Shown here: piece by piece, positions 11,556 to 20,889 of the stretch | How the letters are laid out: every line of letters begins with the position of its first letter | Numbering within the stretch: the stretch's first letter is position 1 | From: Steinernema hermaphroditum | Taxonomy: Eukaryota > Nematoda > Chromadorea > Rhabditida > Steinernematidae | Reading direction: 5' to 3' | Length of the DNA stretch: 64,000 bases | NCBI GenBank assembly: GCA_030435675.1 | Contig: CM059622.1 | Location: 9,548,001-9,612,000, forward strand | Notes under the pieces: generated by a model | Told to the model about the DNA's origin: nothing | The model's input: only the letters and a program-made list of their open reading frames with translations | Database searches by the model: none | Made by a program: the position numbers and the translations under genes

Positions 11556-12287
11556 TCAGCGCAGCTGGAGGTCGGGCACGGAGTTGTCTTCGACGATCAG
11601 CGCTAAACTCGGACGGAGTACGGTACCACAAGGCATCGGGTACCTGACTTGGGCTTCTCAGTGTAGGTGAAGCCGGGGTTCGGGATTCCCTGAGGGACCT
11701 CTTCGAAGACGGTGCGGCGACCCCGGTTCTGGAAACGGTAGTGGTACGTGTAGGCAACGATCGTGGAGAGGAGCGCGACGACAATCAGAGCGCCGAGGAG
11801 CGCCCCGAGGGCGACAGTGAATCGCGACTCGCGGAAGGGGTCTACGGCCTCGGCGGGCTGGCACGTCACCCTGTCTAACGTCTCGTATCCGGGGCAGCAC
11901 CGCTTTATCAGCAGAGGCTTGTAGTCTTCCAGAAGCGAGTCGTTCGACGGCGCCGAGTCCTTCTCCAGGAGACTGAAATGAAGTTAGATGGAAGTTGTTC
12001 GGATTCGGGGATCGAGAATGTCCAGAAGAGTGGGCCGTGAATGCAAGTAGATATAACCATCCGAAGGGAATTTTTATTGGTTTGGACGCGTTTTGCACTT
12101 CGTGGCGACGTTTAGAATTGCGAAATACTAGAGGTGCGCAATGCGGAGGAGGGAGATGAAAGCAAAGAGAATTCGTATCAGACCTATCTTCGTAGATGCA
12201 GACGTGGGCTCCGCGAAGGCCCTCGCTCGTCGCCTGAGTGGAGAAAACAAGCGTCGCGAGGAGAAGGAGAAGCCTATCCGCCGTCAT
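11556..12287 (-). CDS. small type I membrane protein with EMI-like cysteine motif
   Basis: Three exons: 12,287-12,184, 11,972-11,644 and 11,602-11,556; the last intron is 41 nt and carries TACCGTA in sense orientation. Signal peptide MTADRLLLLLATLVFSTQA, then a short extracellular segment with VCIYED and KRCCPGYETLDRVTCQP; the CCPGY-x(n)-C pattern is typical of EMI modules in Nimrod/Draper-like and matrix proteins. One transmembrane segment follows (VALGALLGALIVVALLSTIV), then a cytosolic tail with RGRRTVFEEVPQGIPNPGF ending LIVEDNSVPDLQLR. Ligand and role are unknown; a surface receptor or adhesion role is inference. A reading without the last intron would give a different C-terminus. Confidence 0.65.
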
Positions 12288-13009
12288 TCGGTCTCTGAAA
12301 GTGCCGGATTTTGGACTTTGATGGTTTTTGTTTCCGTGGAGGTCCGAAGCCCTTGAGTCGCGGGGTTCGGAGGGCGCCTAGATGCGCAGACGACCGAAAT
12401 TGGAGAGCGCCCACGTTTTGTTTGTGTTCGGATCGATCGAAGTCGGCGAAAGAAACGCGAATGATCGAGAGTGAGTCACGCACGCCCCCACAGCGCCTCC
12501 GGAAGGATCGTCTGCAGCGAGTGTCGACAACTCACAGCATCCTCGCTCGTCGTGCACTTCCCTGGGAAGCAACGCAGGATGTCGAAAGAGGAAAGCTCGA
12601 ACGGAACGCGCCACCGGAAAGGAGCGGACGGAGATGGATGGGATTCGCGATAGCGGAGGCTCGTGAGGCGACTGACCTCGACGCGCCTCGGGGAACCGAA
12701 GTGGCAAGGAAGAGTACAGTTAGCGCCACAGAGCGGAGGCCGCGCGTTTTATTTGCGATCGGCTGGATCGAAGGCGCGCAGAGGGACAAGGAGTAAGTGG
12801 CTGGGAGTCTGCAGAGGCGAGTGGATGCGTCAGCCAACGGCGGAAGTGCGCGAATCGCGGCGTTTGTCGGAAGAGGATTCGTTATCGGCGGATCTCATTT
12901 TAGAGTGCGACGTTGGAGGCGCTAAATGTGTGATCCAAAGTGCAAAAAAGCCCAAGGACAAGGGAAGCGCGTTTTAGGGCGGTGATATCCTTTCATAGGT
13001 GGTCATAGT
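12288..13009. other. intergenic, no gene seen
   Basis: Dense short open frames with Arg/Ser-rich composition on both strands; none shows a domain, a signal peptide or consistent splice sites. Confidence 0.5.
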
Positions 13010-13300
13010 CTTTATTAATATAAACCCGGCTGCGCGCGAATTCGCGCCTTCCAGGTACTAAAAGCCAAGTAGCCCATAGCCCTGCGGGCGGCAAGACACC
13101 ATAGCCCTGCGGGCAGCAAGATTGGTGCTCATGCAATAGTCTGAAGTTGGGGCTAAACAACTGTAGACCTGCGGGCCGCAAGATTGGCGCTCACCTAAAT
13201 GGCTAAAGTTGGCCAAGACACTGTAAAGTTTCAGGAAACTCGAACCGACATCTCTGCTGGTTACAAAATAGGCAAAAAGTCACTGAACAACTGCAAAAAA
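13010..13300. repeat. dispersed repeat with CTGCGGGCGGCAAGATTGG units
   Basis: Contains AAACCCGGCTGCGCGCGAAT (13,022 onward), GGTACTAAAAGCCAA and two to three imperfect copies of CCTGCGGGCGGCAAGATTGG. The same blocks recur at 16,866-16,936, 17,155-17,275 and 23,950-24,075, always next to RTE-family sequence, so this is a diverged piece of the same mosaic. Confidence 0.75.
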
Positions 13301-13464
13301 ACTCTAAGCCTAGCATCGCCAGAGACATATTGGAAGTAGAGCGCTACCATCTCAACTGTCTGTGTGGCTCATTGAGAACGTTCTCCCTTTGTAAGCGGGC
13401 GGTGCCGGGTTCGGTTCCCCTCGGGGTCCTTATTTTGTGTGGGTGTTTCCGCCGTGCTCACCGA

Positions 13465-13501
<37 letters not shown>

Positions 13502-13533
13502 ACCAACGGACCCGTCGGTTCTCCATTTATATA
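13301..13533 (+). mobile_element. tRNA-derived SINE copy with (CA)n tail
   Basis: Box A-like TGGCTCATTGAG at about 13,360, a tRNA-Thr(TGT)-like anticodon arm CTTTGTAAGCGG at about 13,386, and box B-like GGGTTCGGTTCC at about 13,408, followed by ATTTTGTGTGGGTGTTTCCG and a (CA)n run at about 13,466-13,496. The same unit occurs twice more near the centre of the RTE palindrome. Tail sequence past the CA run ends in ATTTATA, where a Tc1-like element has inserted. Confidence 0.65.
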
Positions 13534-15200
13534 CAGTGGCGGCCGTATAAATAGCCGCACCCCCTACATAAAGTTTCTATTGCAGATTTACCCTGGATTT
13601 TAAAATGTGCGCACTAAACCAAGGGCACTATCAGATGTAGAATTTATCAAGCAGCAAAACGGTGTTACTTATTTTCCGTGCAGGACCCACCATGCAGACA
13701 GGGAATGTAATACATTCGGCCGGCTCATATTCGGCGCGGCATTATAAATAGCCGCACCCGGAGTTCCACCATTTTCTGAGTGTTTTTTGATGAGTTTTTT
13801 GCGTCGTATCGTTTTATTCTTTATTCTATGTTATTTGTGCTCCCACTCTGGTATTTAGTTTATCTGGAACAGGGGAAGGGGTTAACCTATCACATCAAAA
13901 AAGAGCCCCGATGCCGATACCCTAAAGAACGGCGGTACTTCCCGGGGAATAATCGCCGAGTAACTGAAAATCTCAGAGACACATGCACTAAACGCTGTAG
14001 AGATGGTGTAGAACAACGGAGGAAACCTGAAGAATTCCGTTTGAATACCAAATTCACGAAAGAGGTCGGCCTTTATCGATAGAAAGATCGTCCAAATCTC
14101 AGAAGCAGACCGAAAAAAGTCGTTTTTTTGGCGAAGTATCCAATTTCGGCCTGGCTTTTTGGGCTGTGTGTAGTTGCAACACACTCTTTACGACGTTCAC
14201 GAACATCTGGCTGTCAAAAACGCCTTCACTGTGAAAAATCGGATGGATCTCGAACCGCCGGATGCCAACTCCCACTATTACAGAGCCACCGTCATGCTTG
14301 ATTGTGGCCTCCGTATGTACTGGTTCGGATTCTTCTCCTATGCACCGCCGTACATACGTTTTCATAACCCACACTAGAGGATAGAAGTTCAATTTGCCCT
14401 TCAAAACAGTAATTTGGCCTTGTCTACGGGTTGCTAGTCGAAGTGCTGCTTGGCGGAGGCCATGTGGGCTTGTCAGTGTATTCTAGATACGTCTGATTTT
14501 TCGCGGGCAACGCATCGCATCACCCCTAGTTTGTTTACCTGTTGTCAAATAGCCTGCGCGCTCACGCACAGCCCAAAAAACCCGGCCGAAGTTGGATACT
14601 TCAGCAGAAAAACGACTTTTTTCGGTCTGCCTCTGAGATCCGGACGATCCTTTAATCGATAAAAACCGTTCTTTTTCATGGCTTTCGCTTCCCTAAAGCA
14701 GTCTCAAGGTTTTCCCCATTGTTCTATGCCGTTTTCAAAGTGTTTTGTGTAACCATCGCCGAGATTCATTGTTTCTCGGAGACTCTTTCCCGGGAAGTAT
14801 CTTTGTTCTTTGAGTACCGGCATGGGCACTCTTTTGGGGCGTAATACATTAACCTCATCCCCGGGTGTAGATGAATTATATACCAGAGTGGGAGCACAAA
14901 TAACATAGAATAAAGAATAAAACGATACGACGCAAAAAACTCATCAAAAAACACTCAGAAAATGGTGGAACTCCGGGTGCGGCTATTTATAATGCCGCGC
15001 CGAATATGAGCCGGCCGAATGTATTACATTCCCAGTCTGCATGGTGGGTCCTGCACGGAAAATAAGTAACACCATTTTGCTGCTTGATAAATTCTACATC
15101 TGATAGTGCCCTTTGTTTAGTGCCCACCTTTTAAAATCCAGGGTAAATCGGCAATAGAAACTTTATGTAGAGGGTGCGGCTATTTATACGGCCGCCACTG
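13534..15200. mobile_element. Tc1/mariner-like element with inverted repeats of about 430 bp
   Basis: Ends CAGTGGCGGCCGTATAAATA at 13,534 and its complement ending at 15,200, each flanked by TA, the Tc1/mariner target duplication. The arms extend to about 13,960 and from about 14,770, including mirrored stretches such as GGCTATTTATA and GTTTTATTCTTTATTCTATG. The middle holds transposase remnants. The copy in the RTE palindrome spacer (20,616-20,660) preserves the same flanking sequence without the insertion, so the boundaries are well supported. Confidence 0.85.
14099..14404 (-). pseudogene. degenerate Tc1-like transposase fragment
   Basis: The frame includes a VWVMKTYVRRCIGEESEP...TIKHDGGSVIVGVGI stretch that matches the Tc1-family central region (W-R-x-x-GEx...T-V-K-H-G-G-G-S-x-M-x-W-G) with substitutions. 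No intact DDE catalytic domain is recovered; the fragment sits between the long inverted repeats at 13,534-15,200. Non-functional. Confidence 0.6.
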
Positions 15201-15204
15201 TATA

Positions 15205-16333
15205 GGGGATGGGCCATAAAGATAGCCTCACCTAGTGTTTTTCCGGTTTCTGGCTTCATTGTGACTTTGATTACAAAAGCTGTACACCATTCGGAAGAAA
15301 TCAGTCGGCGAAAAATTTTGAAATTTTTAGAGACAAAATAAAAAAGTGTCCAATTTCACCGGGCCATATTGATAGCCTCACCCTGTGGAAAACCCATTTT
15401 ATCCAACGTAGATTAACAGTACAACAACGTGAAACAGTAAATAACGCTAGAAATTAATATTCAGCAGATTTAAGTGTGATTTGGACAACCCCTATTGGTT
15501 TTGGATGTCAAAACTTTTAAATTTGTAATAGCAGTTCCAGACAACTAAGAACTTGGGAATTTGCATTGAAAAGTGACCAAATAAAACGTGTAAATAACGT
15601 GAATCATCTTTTTCTCCATTAAAAATAACCTAGAGGGTGAAATGAGTCGAAATAAGTACCTTTGAGGACCTTTTCGCCTTCAAAACTTAGAACCGCAACT
15701 GATCGAGCACTCTTAAATGGGTCCCGAAACGATGTGAAATACCGGCTTTCCGGACTTTTTAAATGACACCACGTTGTAGACCGAGCAAAATAACCCCTAG
15801 GCACAATCTTCTTTTGATTTCCTGGTACAGCTTCTCAAAACAAAACAATTCTTCCAAGACGCTTTTTTGTCCTTCCAAACTTTAGAACCATACCTTTCAA
15901 AAGGCAAAAAGTAAATGATAAAGAAAAAGATGATTCACGTTATTTACACGTTTTATTTGGTCACTTTTCAATGCAAATTCCCAAGTTCTTAGTTGTCTGG
16001 AACTGCTATTACAAATTTAAAAGTTTTGACATCCAAAACCACCTGGGCATTGTCCAAACTACACTTAGATCCGCTAAATATCAATTCTTAATGTTATTTA
16101 CTGCACTACGTTGTTGCATTGTTCATTTATGTTGCATAAAACGAGTTTTACACAGGGTGAGGCTATCAATATGGCCCGGTGAAATTGGACACTTTTTTAT
16201 TTTGTCTCTAAAAATTTCAAAATTTTTCGCCGACTGATTTCTTTCGAATGGTGTACAGCTTTTGTAATCAAAGTCACAACGAAGCCAGAAACCGGAAAAA
16301 CACTAGGTGAGGAAATCTTTATGGCCCATACTG
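15205..16333. mobile_element. large palindromic MITE, GGGCCATAAAGATAGCCTCACC family
   Basis: Outer arms (15,213-15,390 and 16,150-16,333) and inner arms (about 15,385-15,610 and 15,900-16,140) are both inverted copies, so nearly the whole 1.1 kb can fold on itself around 15,770. The right end is CCATACTG followed by TA; the left end is altered and reads TATAGGGGATGGGCC. A shorter relative lies at 41,092-41,738. Non-coding; probably a Tc1-mobilised non-autonomous element by its TA target. Confidence 0.8.
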
Positions 16334-16865
16334 TATATAGGGGATTCTCTTCGAAAGACCCGTGGAATCAAAACTCAAAACATGGCTAGTTTGAGTTCAT
16401 ATCGCCTGCGCCTCGTAGAGAATATGGCAACCCTCCAATTCAAAAGTCGCTTGTACTGGGTTGGTCCATGGAGAATGGCGGATATTAAAAGTGAATATTT
16501 ATTACCGAAAGGACAAACATTTCACCAGAGTTATACAACATTTTAACTATACGGACTCCGAGCTTTTCGTGCCCAGAAGCCTGGCCACTTTACTACAGAA
16601 ATGGAGAGGTTCCGGGTCGAAAACTCTCATTTTTCCCGTTTTTGGGGTCATTGCAAACTTTGATTCATTTTAGTTGCTGATGTTTCCGCCAGCCCCGTAC
16701 AAGTAGCTATGAGATAGAGCTGTGGGAGGCCTACACGCTCAATTGAGTCTCAGTTGAAAAGAAGAGAAGCAGTTTTGAAGACAATCTAAAGTATCAAACA
16801 TCGCGTGCTCCCGCTGGACCTGGTAAAATCTCGAAAACGGTCCCTAGTTCTTACTTTATTTTGAA
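16334..16865. other. unannotated AT-rich segment between elements
   Basis: No gene, motif or repeat that I can match elsewhere in the window, apart from the flank TATAGGGGATTCTC at the left. Confidence 0.45.
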
Positions 16866-16936
16866 TAAACCCGGCTGCGCGCGAATTCGCGCCCTCCAGG
16901 TACTAAAAGCCAATTAGGTGCTCATCCCAAAAACTT
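16866..16936 (+). repeat. duplicate of 17,155-17,230 at the outer edge of the palindrome
   Basis: AAACCCGGCTGCGCGCGAAT through GGTGCTCATCCCAAAAA is nearly identical to 17,157-17,226. It joins the mirrored arm at the shared string CCCAAAAAC, a microhomology junction. Confidence 0.8.
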
Positions 16937-17128
16937 CAGAGTGACTTCTCGTGTAGCGGGATTCCTGGCGTCGGACATCTTGTTGTCAGCGGTGGTGGGA
17001 CTACGGCTTCCGGGTGTCCCAATTCCTTCCGGAAGCCGGGAAACTCATACATGCCACAGGGTTTGCCACCAGACCGACCGGACGCTCAGAGAGCGACCGG
17101 AGGGACCGACCGCTCGCCACCGCGACAC
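16937..17128 (-). mobile_element. truncated RTE-derived short element (left arm)
   Basis: Mirror copy of 24,101-24,292. It is cut at 16,936 inside the element, which places the outer breakpoint of the inverted duplication within this short element. Confidence 0.8.
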
Positions 17129-17312
17129 GAATGAAACTCCCTACTTTTATCTGTATAAACCCGGCTGCGCGCGAATTCGCGCCCTCCAGGTACTAAAAGC
17201 CAATTAGGTGCTCATCCCAAAAACTGTAGCCCTGCGGGCGGCAAGATTGGTGCTCATGCAAATGACTGAAGTTGTCCAAAAAACTGCAAAGCTAAAAAAA
17301 TACGCTAAAAAC

Positions 17313-20300
17313 GGCACAAAAACTGTAACGAATTTACGAATTTTATTGCGATATCTAACATATTACACGTTGTCGCACCCCAAATCTATCCACCGCTGCC
17401 TGGTTTCTTGTATCGCTCGATGCCGCCATCTTCTGCTGCCTACTTTCTTCGTTAAGTCATCGCTCCATCGGGTCCGAGGTCTTCCGAGAGGTCTCTTCAC
17501 AGGCGGGCGCCATTCTTCGAGTCGATTGTACCACTTCTCCGGGCTTCCGTTCGCCATCTTCCAAGCGAAGTTCCACTTCCTTCTTCTTGCCGCTTCGTCG
17601 ATGTCCTTCACCTTCGTGACGCCTCGGAGCCATTCATTGGTCCTCCTGTCTAGCAGACGGACTCCGGCCATTCGGCGTTCCATCCGTCGTTGAGTGGTCG
17701 CAAGCCTTTTCCTCGCCGACTTCGTGAGCGACCAAGTTTCGGATCCGTACAGCATGGCGGGGAGAACGCATTGATCGAAAAGTCTTCGTTTCCATCGCAT
17801 CAGGACGCTTCTGGAGGTCAGGAAATCCTTGTACCGTGTGAAGACGTTCCATCCGCTCTGGATTCTTCGGGTGATCTCCTTGTAGTGGTCTCTCCTCAGC
17901 CTGACTTCCTGCCCGAGGTAGATGAAAGCTTCGACTTGTTCGATTTCTTCTCCGTTCAGTATAATCGACGCTTCCTCTGTGGCCAGAATCTTTGTCTTCT
18001 CCCGGTTCATTCTAAGACCGCTTCTTCTTCGTCGAGTTCGGACACCATCTGCTGCAGCTCTTCTTCTGTGTTGGCGATCAACGCGATATCGTCTGCAAAT
18101 CGAAGATTCGAGAGCTTCGTACCATTGATGTTGATCCCAAAGTCTTGCCAGTCGAGCTCTCTGAAGACTTCTTCGACCGTCGCCGTGAAGAGTTTCGGGC
18201 TGATGGTATCGCCCTGGCGGACTCCTCGTTGGATCTTGATCGGCACCCGTTCTTCTCCGAGTTGGACATACGACGCGGCCTGACCGTAGATCTTCCATAG
18301 CAGGTTGATGATCGCAGCCGGAACTCCTTGTCGCCTTATCGCGTTCCACACAGCGTTGATTTCCACGGAGTCGAACGCCTTCTCAAAGTCGATGAAAGCG
18401 ATGAAGAGCGGTATCCTGTATTCGCGCGTCTTCTCCACCAGAAGATTCACGGCTTGAAGATGGTCGACGGTGGAGTAGCTTCTTCGGGATCCCGCTTGCT
18501 CTTCTGGCTGCTCAGCATCCAAAATCCGATCAATCCGAGTGACAATCACCTTTGTTAGAATCTTGTACACAGCGGAGAGCAATGATATCGGCCTGTAGTT
18601 CTTCAGCAGCATCGGGTCTCCCTTCTTGAACAGCAGAATCGTCGACGCGTCGGCCATCTTCTCGGGAACCGCACAGTTTCGAAGACACCAGTTCAGGATT
18701 GCAGTCAGAGGGACGAGAATGCTGTCTTTCGCAAGTTTCAGCATTTCAACCGTAACCTTGTCCCTCCCTGGGCTTCGTCCAGTCTTCATTCTTCTCATCG
18801 CTTCTTCGACTTCTCCCAGCAAGATTTCTGGATACTCTTCTGTCTCTTCGGAGGTTTCGTATTCGACGTTCACAGTCGAGGCATACAGTTCTTCATAGAA
18901 GTTCTTGACGACCTCGTGGATTTGTGTCTTCGTCGAGCATAGGCTTCCGTTGTTGTCGCGCAGCTGAACTATCCGTCTTCTGCCGGTAGCGACTTCTCCT
19001 CGAGCCTTCCTTAATCCCTTGCAATTCATCACGGCTTCTTCGACGAGGCGACGGTGATGTTCGTTGATGTCGTTACGCACCTCGCGACGGATCAACTTGT
19101 TGAGCTCCGTGAGGGCGATCCGATCGTCGCTGGTGACTTGTCGTCGTCGAAGCACGTGTCTCTGTCGCAGGAGATCGGTGGTTCTTGTGCTGAGTCGGTT
19201 CTTCGTTTCGTCATCTTCTTCGGCAAACCGTGCAGTTTCGTGAACGTAGTCGGTGAGCTGGGCATATCCTTCTTGCGATTCTGTGTTGATCCTCGGCGGG
19301 TTCAGGGCGACTGCCATGTTGAAGAGCTCCCGATTCAACGTCTTCTTCTTCTTCGGTGGCTGATCTTGTCTCCAGAGCCTCGGTGTTGGAGGTTGGATCG
19401 TCGCTCGAAGAATCCGGTGGTCTGAGCCTGCGTTGTAGGAGCCCAGGAAGTTTGAACTTCGGAAATGGATGCTTCTCGGAGCCAGAATGCAGTCAATACA
19501 ATTCTTCGATCTTCCGTTCGGCGAGATCCATGTCCATTTGCGTCCAGGCCGGCTCTTGAAGTAGGAGTTGACCGACCGGAGCCGAAAATCTTCGCAGAGG
19601 TCGACCAGAAGTTGCCCGCGCCGGTTTCTTTCGCCGTAGCCGTGGTTGCCAATCGCATCTTCGTCTTCATCGGTTCTTCGGCCCATCTTCGCGTTCATGT
19701 CTCCGAGCAGAACAGGGATTATCCGTCGATTGGATTCCCCCGATCCACCAACGTTGGCACCCCTGTTGACTCCTATCGGCATACCAACGTGGCGCAGTTC
19801 TGTCCGGATTTCCTCCAGAAAGGCTTCGTAGTCATCTTCTTCTTCATCGTCATCTTCTTCGTCATCGATTCCTCTGGATCCCGTCGCGGGCGCATACAGA
19901 GAGTAGAGGCGCAGGATTTGGTCTTCGAACTGGAGATCCAGATAAGAAATCCTCGAGGAGACTTGGCGGAACTGTCGGACGTTGCGCTTCAGTTGTTTCT
20001 TCAAGAAGAATCCGGTGCCCGAAGCGCTTGCGTTATCTTCTGGTCCTGCGTGGAAGAAGCAGAAATCCGAGTCTTCCAGGTCCATTGCGCCGAAGTTCTT
20101 CCATCTGTGCTCGGTGAGGGCGATGACGTCGATGTTGGTCTTCTCCAACTCCTTCTGCAGCTCGACGAGGCGTGGCGTTGACGACATCCGGCGCACATTG
20201 AGTGTTCCAAGCACAACGCGAGGAAACGGGTGGGGGTGGAACATTACTAGACTCTGCGGTTCCAATGCTTCTGAGTCTAGCCCCGCTGTCTAGATGAGAG

Positions 20301-20340
20301 CGACGGAGGGACCCGACCGCTCACCACCACGACAGACTAG
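17313..20340 (-). mobile_element. RTE-clade non-LTR retrotransposon, left copy
   Basis: The 5' end (about 20,340) begins with the GTCGTGGTGGTGAGCGGTCG-type head. The 3' end (about 17,313) has AATAAAATTCGTAAATTCG, a short tandem-type RTE tail. The coding region is described separately. Mirror image of 20,889-23,915. Confidence 0.88.
17363..20265 (-). pseudogene. RTE endonuclease-reverse transcriptase, left copy, frame break near 18,015
   Basis: First frame 20,265-18,007; the first ATG is about 7 codons in (near 20,244). An APE-type endonuclease comes first, with LTEHRW, GDMNAKMG and SDHRIL. A reverse transcriptase follows with RPISLLSAVYKI, FIDFEKAFDS, GVRQGDTISPKLF and catalytic FADDIALIA. 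The frame stops just after the palm; the thumb and the RTE C-terminal region (GLRMNREKTKIL, LYGSETWSLTK, GRPRTRWSDDL) continue in the -1 frame to 17,363. The same break is present in the right copy. It is either an old 1-nt indel in a GAAGAAGAAG run or a recoding site. Confidence 0.85.
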
Positions 20341-20495
20341 GGAATAATGTAAAAACTGTAAAGAAACGCAAAACCTTGCGTCCCCAGAGATATGGTGGAA
20401 GTATAGCGCTACCAACTCAACTGATTGTGTGGCTCATTGCGAACGTGCTTCGTTTGTAAGCGGGCGGTGCCGGGTTCGGTTCCCCTCGGGGTCCG
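20340..20495 (+). mobile_element. tRNA-derived SINE copy inside the left palindrome arm
   Basis: Carries TGGCTCATTGCGAACG, TTTGTAAGCGGGCGG and CCGGGTTCGGTTCC with the upstream body AGAGATATGGTGGAAGTATA. The sequence CGGTTCCCCTCGGGGTC is directly repeated at 20,490-20,511, just inside the spacer. Confidence 0.65.
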
Positions 20496-20732
20496 GTTCC
20501 CCTCGGGGTCAAAAAAGCGCTTCCTGATCCATACCCTCGAGTAGTTCTACGGACTGCACAGCTAGAACCCGCTTGAACTTAGCTGTCACGAAAAATAAGG
20601 GAAAAGATTTTCATTTGGAAATCCCCTATATATAAATGGAGAACCGACGGGTCCGTTGGTCTGTTTGTGTGTGTGTGCGTGTGTGTGTGGTGTGTTTTTC
20701 CGTGAGCACGGGGAAAACACCCACACAAAATA
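20496..20732. repeat. palindrome spacer: SINE 3' tail with (GT)n and an empty Tc1 site
   Basis: Holds a G/T-rich run (20,661-20,692) and CCTATATATAAATGGAGAACC at about 20,627. The complement of the latter matches the flanks of the Tc1-like insertion at 13,534-15,200 with no element present. Confidence 0.75.
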
Positions 20733-20889
20733 AGGACCCCGAGGGGAACCGAACCCGGCACCGCCCGCTTACAAACGAAGCACGTTCGCAATGAGCCACA
20801 CAATCAGTTGAGTTGGTAGCGCTATACTTCCACCATATCTCTGGGGACGCAAGGTTTTGCGTTTCTTTACAGTTTTTACATTATTCCCT
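20652..20889 (-). mobile_element. tRNA-derived SINE copy, right palindrome arm plus tail
   Basis: Reverse-strand copy: the box B, anticodon and box A blocks are at about 20,733-20,810 and the (CA)n tail in sense is at 20,661-20,692. This is the most complete copy in the window. Confidence 0.65.

Noticed and set aside
13010..13200. CRISPR-like array from the repeated CTGCGGGCGGCAAG units
   Set aside because: Only two to three imperfect units without regular spacing; the same units occur within eukaryotic retroelement mosaics.
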